NCBI RefSeq assembly: GCF_009849585.1 | Contig: NZ_VCRN01000034.1 | Coordinates: forward strand, 1-48,849 | Direction of reading: 5' to 3' | DNA: 48,849 bases | Origin: Bacillus sp. ZZV12-4809 | Lineage (GTDB): Bacteria > Bacillota > Bacilli > Bacillales > Cytobacillaceae | Shown here: piece by piece, positions 8,218-15,557 of the stretch | How positions within the stretch are numbered: the stretch's first letter is position 1 | How the letters are laid out: each line of letters begins with the position of its first letter | Notes under the pieces: model-generated | What the model was told of the DNA's origin: nothing | The model's input: the letters and a program-made list of their open reading frames with translations, nothing else | The model's database searches: none | Position numbers and translations under genes: made by a program

Positions 8218-8499
8218 CTAAATAGGTATCAAGTCTTTTCTGATTGGTGTAAAAATATCTAAGATAATACACTCTTCAATCACTGTTACCTGATGCTCAA
8301 CATTAGATGGAATGTATTGAATATCACCTTTAGCAAGGATTCTTTTTACTCCCCTCACTTCGAATTCTACTTTTCCTTTTTCAATATAACTAATTTGTTC
8401 TTCAGGATGCCGGTCAATATCACCTGTAAATCCTTCTGCCAGTTCTACTTTTACAGCCATAAGTGAACCATCACTGTTTAAAATTTCTCGTTTTACCAT
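8218..8499 (-). CDS. KdgF-like single-domain cupin
   Basis: A 93-aa cupin barrel, the last gene of the kdg operon. The RHPEEQISYIEKG motif, GDIQYIPSNVEH and the ending DIFTPIRKDL resemble KdgF, which in pectin and alginate degraders linearises unsaturated uronates toward KDG. The usual metal set of KdgF is HxH...Q...H. Here H31, Q35 and H69 are present but the first His position is Asp (D29), so metal binding or activity may differ. The ATG at 8499 follows AAGGAAG with good spacing; a longer upstream frame has no site. Function is inferred from family resemblance and operon position. Confidence 0.7.
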   Translation of the reverse strand: MVKREILNSDGSLMAVKVELAEGFTGDIDRHPEEQISYIEKGKVEFEVRGVKRILAKGDIQYIPSNVEHQVTVIEECIILDIFTPIRKDLIPI

Positions 8500-8527
8500 G
8501 ATGTCTTCCTTTCTATACAAAACTTTT

Positions 8528-9817
8528 CTAAAATAAACCAGGGTTAATTAACTTAGGCACAAAGAATGCGATATCCGGGAAAAAGGCTACAAATATCAGC
8601 ACGGCCAATACAATTAAAATATATGGAATCACAGCTGTTAAGGATCTTTCGATGCTGAGATTGCCAATTTTCGCAGCCAATAGCAAGCATAATCCGTATG
8701 GCGGTGTTACCAGTCCAATGGCTAAAGTCATAACAACAATTAGTCCTAAATGAACGGGATCCATACCAAATTGAGAAGCCGTCGGCAATATGACTGGGAC
8801 AAACAGAATCATTGCTGGAATAGCATCCATGAATGTTCCTACAAATAAGAAAAATGCAATAATTATCACAATGAATAGCCATTTTGCACCAACATTATTT
8901 ACAAAGAAGTCTTGCGCCATTGTTGACAACTGATAGTAGCTCATCAGCTCACCCAGTGCACTTGCAGCCGCAAGGGCAAACAATGACAATGAACTTAAAG
9001 CCAGAGTATCCATGAGTATTTTTGGAAGATCAGATAGCTTTAAAGTTTTATAGAAAAACATGCTGATCAAAAGTGTATACAGAGATGCCACTGCAGCAGC
9101 TTCCGTTGCTGTAAAGAATCCTGAGATAATCCCTCCAATAATAATGATTGGCGTAATCAGTGCAGGGACTGTTTCATATACCAGCTTTAAAAATTGCTGT
9201 ATACTGGCCCTTTGGGATCTTGGATAGCCTTTCTTCAAAGCCATAATATATACGAAAAGCATCATTCCCAGGCCAACTAATACTCCAGGGATTATTCCTC
9301 CCAGGAAAAGAGCTCCGACAGAGGCATTAGTTAAACCTGCAAAAATAATCATTGGTATACTAGGCGGAATAATTACACCTATTGTAGATGATGCTGCCGT
9401 TACTCCAACCGCTGTTTCCGTGTCATATCCCTGTTTTTTCATATTTGGTATTAATATTTTCCCAACACCAGCTGTATCAGCCTGTGCAGCTCCTGAAACT
9501 CCAGCAAAGATCATAGATACGAGAATATTAGCATGTGCAAGTCCACCTCGGATATGACCTACAACAGCAAGAGAAAGATCAATCAGTTTCTGTGAAATTT
9601 TACCGCTGTTCATTAAGTTAGCAGCCAGGATAAACAAAGGAACGGCAAGCAGGACAAATGAGTCAATTCCATTAAGCATCTTCATCGGAACCGTTACTTC
9701 TGGTATATATGGAACAGTAATAATGCCTAAAAGTGCCACAATTCCTATCACAAATGCAATCGGAACTCCTATCAGCATCAGGACCAGGAATAAACCTACT
9801 AAAATAATACCAATCAT
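8528..9817 (-). CDS. dctM: TRAP transporter large permease DctM
   Basis: 429 aa with about 12 hydrophobic segments, the ion-coupled translocation subunit of a tripartite ATP-independent periplasmic-type transporter. Typical DctM features are present: an N-terminal GLFLVLMLIGVPIAFVIG, the PIIPPSIPM-type loop (SSTIGVIIPPSIPMI), and the late LVTPPYGLCLLLA. Its ATG overlaps the dctQ stop by four bases (ATGA), implying translational coupling. TRAP systems import carboxylates such as C4-acids, sialic acid and hexuronates. In a kdg operon a sugar acid such as KDG or a uronate is the likely substrate, replacing the KdgT permease of B. subtilis. Confidence 0.93.
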   Translation of the reverse strand: MIGIILVGLFLVLMLIGVPIAFVIGIVALLGIITVPYIPEVTVPMKMLNGIDSFVLLAVPLFILAANLMNSGKISQKLIDLSLAVVGHIRGGLAHANILVSMIFAGVSGAAQADTAGVGKILIPNMKKQGYDTETAVGVTAASSTIGVIIPPSIPMIIFAGLTNASVGALFLGGIIPGVLVGLGMMLFVYIMALKKGYPRSQRASIQQFLKLVYETVPALITPIIIIGGIISGFFTATEAAAVASLYTLLISMFFYKTLKLSDLPKILMDTLALSSLSLFALAAASALGELMSYYQLSTMAQDFFVNNVGAKWLFIVIIIAFFLFVGTFMDAIPAMILFVPVILPTASQFGMDPVHLGLIVVMTLAIGLVTPPYGLCLLLAAKIGNLSIERSLTAVIPYILIVLAVLIFVAFFPDIAFFVPKLINPGLF

Positions 9818-10290
9818 ACTCTCGCCTCCCTATCCTTTAGCTGTTTAACATTATTAATCATATGGCTTATGGAATAGATGGACATTGTCAGTCCCATTAA
9901 AGGGATGGAGATCCACACGTAACCCATTTTCATCGCAGGAAGTGAAGCCCAATTATAGTTCCAGAAATTCTGTACAGCTTGAATGCCATAGTAGAACAGT
10001 GCAATGGCAAACAGCAATACAATTGCATCAACAACAATCATTAACAAGGCTTTAGATCTCCCTTGCAGCTTTTGCTCTAAGAAATCGAATCTGAAATGCT
10101 CTTTCTTATTGACCATTACAGAAGCACCCATGAATACGGACCAAATAAATGAATAATTAGCAACTTCCTCTGTCCAAATGACAGGTATACCTAAATGCCT
10201 GGTTACTATTTGAATAATGATGGCTATAAAAAATATGGATAAGCTTATTACACCGACGGTCATCTGGATCTTTTCTAAAATTTTTATCAT
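9814..10290 (-). CDS. dctQ: TRAP transporter small permease DctQ
   Basis: 158 aa with four hydrophobic segments and the family's WTEEVANYSFIWSVFMGA motif near residue 39, which marks the DctQ subunit that partners DctM. A GGAGGG site lies upstream of the ATG. It sits between dctP and dctM and overlaps dctM by four bases. A large hairpin separates it from dctP. Confidence 0.9.
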   Translation of the reverse strand: MIKILEKIQMTVGVISLSIFFIAIIIQIVTRHLGIPVIWTEEVANYSFIWSVFMGASVMVNKKEHFRFDFLEQKLQGRSKALLMIVVDAIVLLFAIALFYYGIQAVQNFWNYNWASLPAMKMGYVWISIPLMGLTMSIYSISHMINNVKQLKDREARV

Positions 10291-10318
10291 GCTTACCGTC
10301 TTCCCTCCTAATTAAGGA

Positions 10319-10357
10319 TTAAAGGGAAGACTGCGTGCCCATAACTCTTCCCTTTAA
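10319..10357 (-). other. Intra-operon hairpin between dctP and dctQ
   Basis: A perfect 12-bp inverted repeat (TTAAAGGGAAGA / TCTTCCCTTTAA) with a 15-base loop lies in the 82-bp dctP-dctQ gap. No T-run follows on the minus strand, so it looks like an RNA-stabilising or processing hairpin that could leave more message for the binding protein than for the permeases. Confidence 0.7.
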
Positions 10358-10372
10358 CTTATATATTTCAAA

Positions 10373-11401
10373 TTATTTAAGATCTTTTATTTTCTTCAGT
10401 AAATCTTCAGCACCCAAGTCTTTAGCAGTCTTTTTCTGTAATGGCTCTGCCAGCTCGATGAATGGTTTTCTATCAATTTCGTTTACTTCAGCGCCATCCG
10501 CAATGGCTTTTTCCTTATACTCTTCTTCCTGAGCGTATACAGCTTCCCGTTCTGCTTCAACAGATGCTTTTGCAGCTTCTAAAATACTATCCTGCTGTTC
10601 CTTAGTATAAGAATCAAACTTCTTGCCGTTTACTAATAGAAATCTTGTTGTATAGTCGTGTGCAGTTTCAGTAATGTATTTTCCATTGTTTGTTTTATGA
10701 TGGTTCTGCTGGATAAAGTATGGATAAGAGTTTTCAGATGAATCTACAACATTTTGCTGCAATGCCTGATATAATTCACCCCATGCAACAGAAGTAGGAA
10801 TTGCTCCTGTTTTCTTCCAGTAGTCAGCGATTACTCCTGATGTTTGAGTTCTGAATGTCATACCCTTTAAGTCTTCCATTTTTTCAATTGGCTTTTTGCC
10901 ATAGTAATGTCTTACACCAGCAGACCAATACCCAATTAGTTTAAAGTCATTATTAGACTTCTCATTCACAAGTTCAGCCATTTCCTTTCCAACATCCCCA
11001 TCAACAACTTTTTCCCAGTGGTCATAGCTGTCAAAGAGGTATGGAAGCGCTAGTAGATCAATTTCTTTAATACCTGTTTGAGTCATAAATCCTGGAGAAA
11101 CTAATACAACATCTGCAGCTCCTAATTTAAGCTTTTCAACAAGTTCGGATTCTTCTGTTCCAATAGTTCCTGCATGCACTTCAACTTCAATATCTCCGTT
11201 GGACTTGCTTTCTGCTACTTCCTTAAATTTTAACAACCCTGTTTGATATGGGTTATCAGGTGAAGTCTGATTATGGGCAGCCACAATTTTAATTTTTTTG
11301 GCACCAGCTTCTCCACCTGCCTCTTCTTTACTGCTGCAGCCTGCTAAAACAGCTGAAAAGGCTAAAAGTAACACAAAAGAAATGGATAATATTTTTTTCA
11401 T
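10373..11401 (-). CDS. dctP: TRAP solute-binding lipoprotein DctP
   Basis: 342 aa. A lipoprotein signal peptide ends in the lipobox LAGC with Cys22 as the anchor, followed by a charged, flexible stretch. The mature part is a DctP-family binding protein; the conserved MTFRTQTSGV segment carries the Arg that in this family clamps the substrate carboxylate. A late KKTAKDLGAEDLLKKI closes the fold. GGGGGA precedes the ATG. It delivers a sugar acid to DctQM; KDG or a hexuronate is inferred from the operon, not from binding-site residues. Confidence 0.92.
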   Translation of the reverse strand: MKKILSISFVLLLAFSAVLAGCSSKEEAGGEAGAKKIKIVAAHNQTSPDNPYQTGLLKFKEVAESKSNGDIEVEVHAGTIGTEESELVEKLKLGAADVVLVSPGFMTQTGIKEIDLLALPYLFDSYDHWEKVVDGDVGKEMAELVNEKSNNDFKLIGYWSAGVRHYYGKKPIEKMEDLKGMTFRTQTSGVIADYWKKTGAIPTSVAWGELYQALQQNVVDSSENSYPYFIQQNHHKTNNGKYITETAHDYTTRFLLVNGKKFDSYTKEQQDSILEAAKASVEAEREAVYAQEEEYKEKAIADGAEVNEIDRKPFIELAEPLQKKTAKDLGAEDLLKKIKDLK

Positions 11402-11423
11402 TTTATAATCCCCCTTAATCTTT

Positions 11424-12062
11424 TTATTTGTAGAATTTTTTTACTATTTCTGTATATTTCCGAGCATTCTTTGTCAGCATAAGAAAATCCTCATCATTAT
11501 TCAGGTGTTTGGGGTTAACAAGGTTTCCTCCAACCCCTGCTGCCAAAGCACCGCCTTCAATATATTCCTTCAAATTGCCGGTATTGATTCCGCCTGTTAC
11601 CATTAACGGAATATGCGGGAATGGACCATGTATATTCTTGATATATCCTGGGCCGAAGGCATTAGCAGGAAAAACCTTTATCATATCGGCACCCTGTTCA
11701 AAAACAGTAATAATTTCCGTTGGTGTTAAAGCACCTGGGATGCTTGTTATGCCGTATCGCTTTGCCATTTTTATCGTTTCTGTATTCAGCGAAGGAGATA
11801 CAATAAATTGGCTCCCTGCCATAATGGCCGCCCTTGCAGTTTCAGGATCCAAAACGGTTCCTGCCCCCACCAGTACCTTATCTCCAAGCTCAGATCTTAC
11901 TTTTTCAATCATTCCCATTACTCCAGGAGTTTCTGCCGTAACTTCCATCACTTTCACTCCGCCTTCATAAAGAGCATTGGCAATCGGCAGTATATTATCA
12001 ACCGTAGCCTCACGTATGACGGCTACAATAACGTGTTCTTTTATAAAATCCACTGCTTCCAT
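11424..12062 (-). CDS. kdgA: KDPG/KHG aldolase
   Basis: This class I aldolase of about 212 aa splits 2-keto-3-deoxy-6-phosphogluconate into pyruvate and glyceraldehyde-3-phosphate, the last step of KDG use and of the Entner-Doudoroff route. The Schiff-base Lys is in MIKVFPA (about residue 129) and the catalytic Glu in VTAET (about 44). The phosphate-binding GGIN loop is also present. I prefer the ATG at 12062, preceded by AGGTGA; a GTG three codons upstream is the alternative. The enzyme lies after hxlB and before dctP, whereas in B. subtilis kdgA directly follows kdgK. Confidence 0.92.
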   Translation of the reverse strand: MEAVDFIKEHVIVAVIREATVDNILPIANALYEGGVKVMEVTAETPGVMGMIEKVRSELGDKVLVGAGTVLDPETARAAIMAGSQFIVSPSLNTETIKMAKRYGITSIPGALTPTEIITVFEQGADMIKVFPANAFGPGYIKNIHGPFPHIPLMVTGGINTGNLKEYIEGGALAAGVGGNLVNPKHLNNDEDFLMLTKNARKYTEIVKKFYK

Positions 12063-12087
12063 TTTTGTCACCTGCCTTTACACCTTT

Positions 12088-12645
12088 CTATTCCAAATTG
12101 GTATGTCTTTTTGTCATCTCTTCGTAGGCCAATTCCTGATTCTCAGCCTGCAGTGTTCCGATGATAATGGCATCGAGAACAAGATGTACAGATTGATCGA
12201 ATTGATTGCCCAGTGGCTGAATCGTGCTTGGTTCATCTGGCCTGCGGTGCTTGGTTGCAGCTGGTATGCAAAGAATTCCATCACATAACGCAGCAATTTT
12301 TGACTCTCTATTTGTCGTTACCAGGAAAACCTTTGCTCCAATTTCTTTTGCTTTAACTGCAAACTGCAGAATGGCACCTGTAGAGCCTGATCCCGAGATG
12401 GCAACTAATAAGTCCCCCGCTTCTATACTGGGTGTAACTGTCTCTCCGACCACATATACAGGGAATCCCCCATGCATCAAGCGCATTGCAAATGCTTTAC
12501 CCATCAGCCCTGAACGCCCTTCTCCCAAAACGAAGATCCGCTTTGCTTCTTTTAGAAGGCAGGATAAATGAACTGCTTCTTCATTGTTAATTTCAGATAG
12601 CACCCCTGATATTTCTTCAGACACTGTTTTTATAATTGATTTCAT
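12088..12645 (-). CDS. hxlB: 6-phospho-3-hexuloisomerase-like SIS protein
   Basis: 185 aa, one SIS (sugar isomerase) domain. It matches 6-phospho-3-hexuloisomerase across its length: GEGRSGLMGKAFAMRL near residue 41, TIQPLGNQFDQ near 140, and the typical C-terminal RHTNLE. In the ribulose monophosphate pathway this enzyme turns hexulose-6-phosphate into fructose-6-phosphate. One difference stands out: the SGSGET motif I know from bona fide members reads SGSGST here (S84-T89), replacing a Glu near the active site. The ATG overlaps the hxlA stop by four bases, so the pair is translationally coupled. Best call is PHI, with substrate uncertain. Confidence 0.82.
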   Translation of the reverse strand: MKSIIKTVSEEISGVLSEINNEEAVHLSCLLKEAKRIFVLGEGRSGLMGKAFAMRLMHGGFPVYVVGETVTPSIEAGDLLVAISGSGSTGAILQFAVKAKEIGAKVFLVTTNRESKIAALCDGILCIPAATKHRRPDEPSTIQPLGNQFDQSVHLVLDAIIIGTLQAENQELAYEEMTKRHTNLE

Positions 12646-13265
12646 TGTGCTAACAATCCTTTCATTGCGGCAGCAGTCTCAAAGGGGTTTTCCGCCTTTG
12701 TTATTGCACTGCCAACGATGACCGTATTCGGCTTCTTCTCTACTATTTCGGGCAAAGTATTTAGGTTTATTCCGCCGGCCACTGCAGTTTCGAGCTTGGG
12801 CAGACCCTCAGTAAGCGAAAAAATATCTGTACAGATTTCACCCTCAGCTTGCATATCCTTTCCAAAATGCAAGCTGACGAGATCGACTCCCAAGCCGTGC
12901 AATTCAATCACTCTGCTGCGTTCAAAGACGCCAAGTAAGTCGGTCATTATGCGCTTGTTGTGCTGTTTAGCCACTTTAAGAGTATCTTCTATTGTTTTAT
13001 TTGCAGAAAATGCCATGACAGTTGTAATATCAGCACCTGCCTCAAAAGCTTGAATAGCCTCATGCTTACCGGCATCACATGTTTTCATATCAGCAACGAT
13101 CGTTTTATCTGGATATGATTCCCTGATGTCCCGAACGATTGCCATTCCATACTCTTTAATCACACCAGTACCTATCTCAATCCAATCAACGAAGCTTTCT
13201 GTTTCCTTTAAAACTTTCATACACTCTTCCCTCGTAAGACGGTCAAGGGCTATTTGCAAATTCAT
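12642..13265 (-). CDS. hxlA: 3-hexulose-6-phosphate synthase-like protein
   Basis: 207 aa, TIM barrel of the OMP-decarboxylase suprafamily. Asp8, Glu30 and the DxKxxD signature (D59, K61, D64) are present. HPS condenses formaldehyde with ribulose-5-phosphate; the sister family KGPDC (UlaD) decarboxylates 3-keto-L-gulonate-6-phosphate. The diagnostic segment reads HFGKDMQAEG (133-142): the Gly resembles HPS (HTGxDxQ), while the basic residue before Asp recalls KGPDC (HRSRDAQ). Pairing with an hxlB-like gene favours HPS. GGGTGA precedes the ATG, 9 bases after kdgK. Confidence 0.8.
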   Translation of the reverse strand: MNLQIALDRLTREECMKVLKETESFVDWIEIGTGVIKEYGMAIVRDIRESYPDKTIVADMKTCDAGKHEAIQAFEAGADITTVMAFSANKTIEDTLKVAKQHNKRIMTDLLGVFERSRVIELHGLGVDLVSLHFGKDMQAEGEICTDIFSLTEGLPKLETAVAGGINLNTLPEIVEKKPNTVIVGSAITKAENPFETAAAMKGLLAQ

Positions 13266-13274
13266 ACTATCACC

Positions 13275-14228
13275 CTATCTTTCTACGAATTCTCTTTCTC
13301 CCAATTGAACCATTACATCATCGAGATACGGGAGGCCTTCATTATCCCCTGAAACACTCACGACCATGGATCCTATTACATTTGCAAACTTTAAAGTCTT
13401 TTCAAGAGGCCATTTGTTTATCAGTCCGTATAAAAATCCAGAATCAAATCCATCTCCAGCACCGACTGTATCCACAACCTTTTTTGACTTTAGGGCAGGA
13501 GCTTCGATAAATTTTCCATCATGGTAGCCGACAGATCCTTTTTCACCTTGCTTAATGGCAACATGACTTATACCAAACTCTTTGCTGTACTCAATTATCT
13601 GCACGGGATCACTAGTTCCCATTAGCAGTTCAGCTTCATCTTCTCCTGTTAATAAAATATCAACGTATGGCAGATATTCTCTTAAGGTTTTTCTCGCCTC
13701 CTCCTTACTCCACAGCTTCAGTCGGATATTCGGGTCAAAAGATACAAGTACACCATGTTTTTTGGCAATTGATATCGCATATTTTATTAACTCTATATTT
13801 TTCTCTTTGTCTACTGCAGGAAATATCCCAGTAATATGGAGGATCTTTGAATTTTTAATATATTCTTCATCCAGCGTTTCAATGGTTAATGCAGTAGTAG
13901 GAGAATTGGTTCTGTAATAAAAGGTTCTTACACTTCCATCTCCCATAATTTCTTTAAAATTCAAAGAGGTTGGATACCCGTCGACAAGTTCTACTTGAGA
14001 GACATCTATTCCCTCTCCCCGCACTGTATTAAAAATGTGCCTTCCAAATTCATCATTTCCCAGCCTGCTAATCCAGCCGGATTTTAGTCCTAATCGTGAG
14101 CAGCCAATTGCTACATTCAGCTCCGCCCCGCCAATTTTGCGTTCAAAAGTTGGTACAAACCTCATTGGACCGGTTGCCGAAGGGTTGAATGTAATCATGG
14201 CATCCCCAATGGTAACTACATCTTTCAT
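13275..14228 (-). CDS. kdgK: 2-dehydro-3-deoxygluconokinase (PfkB family)
   Basis: 317 aa, a ribokinase-fold kinase that phosphorylates KDG to KDPG using ATP. The PfkB signatures are clear: GGAELNVA near residue 33 and DTVGAGDGF at 253-261 with catalytic Asp259. The RTFYYRTNSP stretch near 101 is typical of KDG kinases. AAAGGGTG lies 7 bases before the ATG. Neighbours kdgR upstream and kdgA downstream support the assignment; the gene order differs from B. subtilis only by the inserted hxl pair. Confidence 0.9.
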   Translation of the reverse strand: MKDVVTIGDAMITFNPSATGPMRFVPTFERKIGGAELNVAIGCSRLGLKSGWISRLGNDEFGRHIFNTVRGEGIDVSQVELVDGYPTSLNFKEIMGDGSVRTFYYRTNSPTTALTIETLDEEYIKNSKILHITGIFPAVDKEKNIELIKYAISIAKKHGVLVSFDPNIRLKLWSKEEARKTLREYLPYVDILLTGEDEAELLMGTSDPVQIIEYSKEFGISHVAIKQGEKGSVGYHDGKFIEAPALKSKKVVDTVGAGDGFDSGFLYGLINKWPLEKTLKFANVIGSMVVSVSGDNEGLPYLDDVMVQLGEREFVER

Positions 14229-14252
14229 AGCAAAACACCCTTTTCATTTCTA

Positions 14253-15254
14253 TTAACACGATTCTCTTATGATAAGTTTTGGCTCAAAACGATAAACAAG
14301 CTTCTCTTCTGCAGGTATTTTTTTCTGAATCTTGTTCAATAAGAGTTCTGCTGCTCTTTTGCCTATTTTAAAAGCAGGCTGTGCAACGATTGTTAGTCCC
14401 GGCTCATAGAAGCTTGCAAATGAGACATCGTCAATTCCGATAATGGCCAAATCTTCCGGTACTTTTAAATTATGTTCTTTCACATACTTAAGGATTTCGA
14501 TTAAAGTAAGATCGTTTCCGGCAAGAATCGCTTTCGGAGGATCTGCCAGCTCCAGCATTTCCTTAAGACCTTCTTTTATTTTGCAGACTTCTAAACTTTT
14601 AATATATTCTTCCCTTAACGGAAGCCCGTTTAATTCAAGTGTTTTTTTGTACCCGTTTAATCTTTCCATCCTTGGGGTAACATTTCGAATTACATTAGTG
14701 ATTATTCCAATTTTTCTGTAGCCATTGTCAATAAAGTGCTGAACTCCCAATCCTGCTGCCTTCTCATTATCCAGGAGCATGGAAGGAATCTGCACATCAG
14801 GCACTGTCCGGTCTACAAAAATGACCGGGTAATTCACCTTGAGCATTTCGTTGTAGAGATCTGAATTATCACCGGTAGGAAGAAGGATGATTCCATCAAC
14901 CTGTTTGGCGCGAAGCATTTCGATATATCTTTTTTCCTTAATCGGGTCATCATCGGCATTACAGACAATGGTATGGAAGTCAAATTGATGGCACATATCC
15001 TCAATGGCCCTGATAACCTGGGTGGAAAAAGAGTGAAGAATATTTGCCACAATAACCCCAATCGTTGTAGTTGACTTCTGCTTTAAGCTTCTTGCCACAA
15101 TATTAGGCCTATAGCCAAGTTCATTAATTGCTGCTTCGATTCTTTTCTTGGTGTCCTCCCCCATATAATCAAACCTTTTATTTAAATACTGGGAGACTGT
15201 GCTTTTTGATACTTTTGCGTGCTGAGCTACATCAGCTATAGTAACCGTTTTCAT
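14253..15254 (-). CDS. kdgR: LacI-family regulator KdgR
   Basis: 333 aa. An N-terminal LacI helix-turn-helix (VTIADVAQHAKVSKSTVSQYLNK) is followed by a periplasmic-binding-protein-like effector domain. The sequence resembles B. subtilis KdgR along its length, including NADDDP, LLDN and IDDVSFASFY stretches and a final Cys. It is the first gene of the operon and probably represses it until a KDG-type inducer binds. Three palindromic operators lie immediately upstream, so autoregulation is expected. CGGAG lies 8-9 bases before the ATG. Confidence 0.92.
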   Translation of the reverse strand: MKTVTIADVAQHAKVSKSTVSQYLNKRFDYMGEDTKKRIEAAINELGYRPNIVARSLKQKSTTTIGVIVANILHSFSTQVIRAIEDMCHQFDFHTIVCNADDDPIKEKRYIEMLRAKQVDGIILLPTGDNSDLYNEMLKVNYPVIFVDRTVPDVQIPSMLLDNEKAAGLGVQHFIDNGYRKIGIITNVIRNVTPRMERLNGYKKTLELNGLPLREEYIKSLEVCKIKEGLKEMLELADPPKAILAGNDLTLIEILKYVKEHNLKVPEDLAIIGIDDVSFASFYEPGLTIVAQPAFKIGKRAAELLLNKIQKKIPAEEKLVYRFEPKLIIRESC

Positions 15255-15283
15255 TTTATTTTCTCCGAATCAATCTTTTTTCT

Positions 15284-15319
15284 AAATCGATTTACTAAAC
15301 CGGTTTACTAAATCGATTT
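15284..15319. promoter_or_regulatory. Triple tandem LacI-type operator
   Basis: Three 10-bp palindromes with CG centres stand in a row: AAATCGATTT (15284-15293), AAACCGGTTT (15297-15306), AAATCGATTT (15310-15319), each separated by ACT, so centres are 13 bp apart. They lie just downstream of the -10 box, in the transcript's first bases. KdgR is the likely ligand because its gene starts 30 bp away and CG-centred palindromes are typical of LacI operators. Confidence 0.85.
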
Positions 15320-15325
15320 ATCACA

Positions 15326-15354
15326 ATTATAGAAAAACTGAAAGCGCTTTACAA
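15326..15354 (-). promoter_or_regulatory. Sigma-A promoter of the kdg operon
   Basis: On the minus strand, -35 TTGTAA (15349-15354) is separated by exactly 17 bp from a perfect -10 TATAAT (15326-15331). No other strong promoter is visible inside the operon, so all nine genes probably depend on it. Confidence 0.85.
15339..15352. promoter_or_regulatory. CcpA-like catabolite site (cre)
   Basis: TGAAAGCGCTTTAC matches the cre consensus core with two deviations at its right end. It overlaps the -35 box and the spacer of the kdg promoter, where CcpA binding would block RNA polymerase when preferred sugars are present. Confidence 0.65.
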
Positions 15355-15372
15355 GTGTTTTATTAATTTTCA

Positions 15373-15408
15373 TAAAAAAAAGCAGCGTTTTCTTGAAGGA
15401 ACGCTGCT
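15373..15408 (-). terminator. Terminator upstream of the kdg promoter
   Basis: AGCAGCGTT and AACGCTGCT pair around a 10-base loop, followed on the minus strand by eight T. It insulates the kdg operon; the only sequence it could terminate besides readthrough is the short frame remnant just upstream. Confidence 0.8.
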
Positions 15409-15418
15409 CTCAGAACCA

Positions 15419-15502
15419 TTACTTGGACCCAAAACGGATCTTATCATAAATGGCTGAATCCGCTATTTCTGCTGACTCCTGAAGTTTTTCTATTACTAGT
15501 AT
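15419..15502 (-). pseudogene. Possible 3' remnant of a decayed gene
   Basis: A 27-codon open frame ends with QESAEIADSAIYDKIRFGSK and a stop, then a strong terminator 11 bases later. The composition looks protein-like, but there is no start codon or ribosome binding site and an in-frame stop lies just upstream. I read it as the tail of a lost gene that kept its terminator; chance is possible. Confidence 0.3.
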
Positions 15503-15518
15503 CTACTTTGAATGGTAC

Positions 15519-15553
15519 CAAAAAAAGAAGGCTGCTCCATGCAAGCCTTCTTT
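15519..15553 (-). terminator. Terminator of the flavin oxidoreductase gene
   Basis: AAAGAAGGCT pairs with AGCCTTCTTT; the minus strand continues with a T-run. It follows the oxidoreductase stop codon by a few bases. Confidence 0.85.
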
Positions 15554-15557
15554 AATT

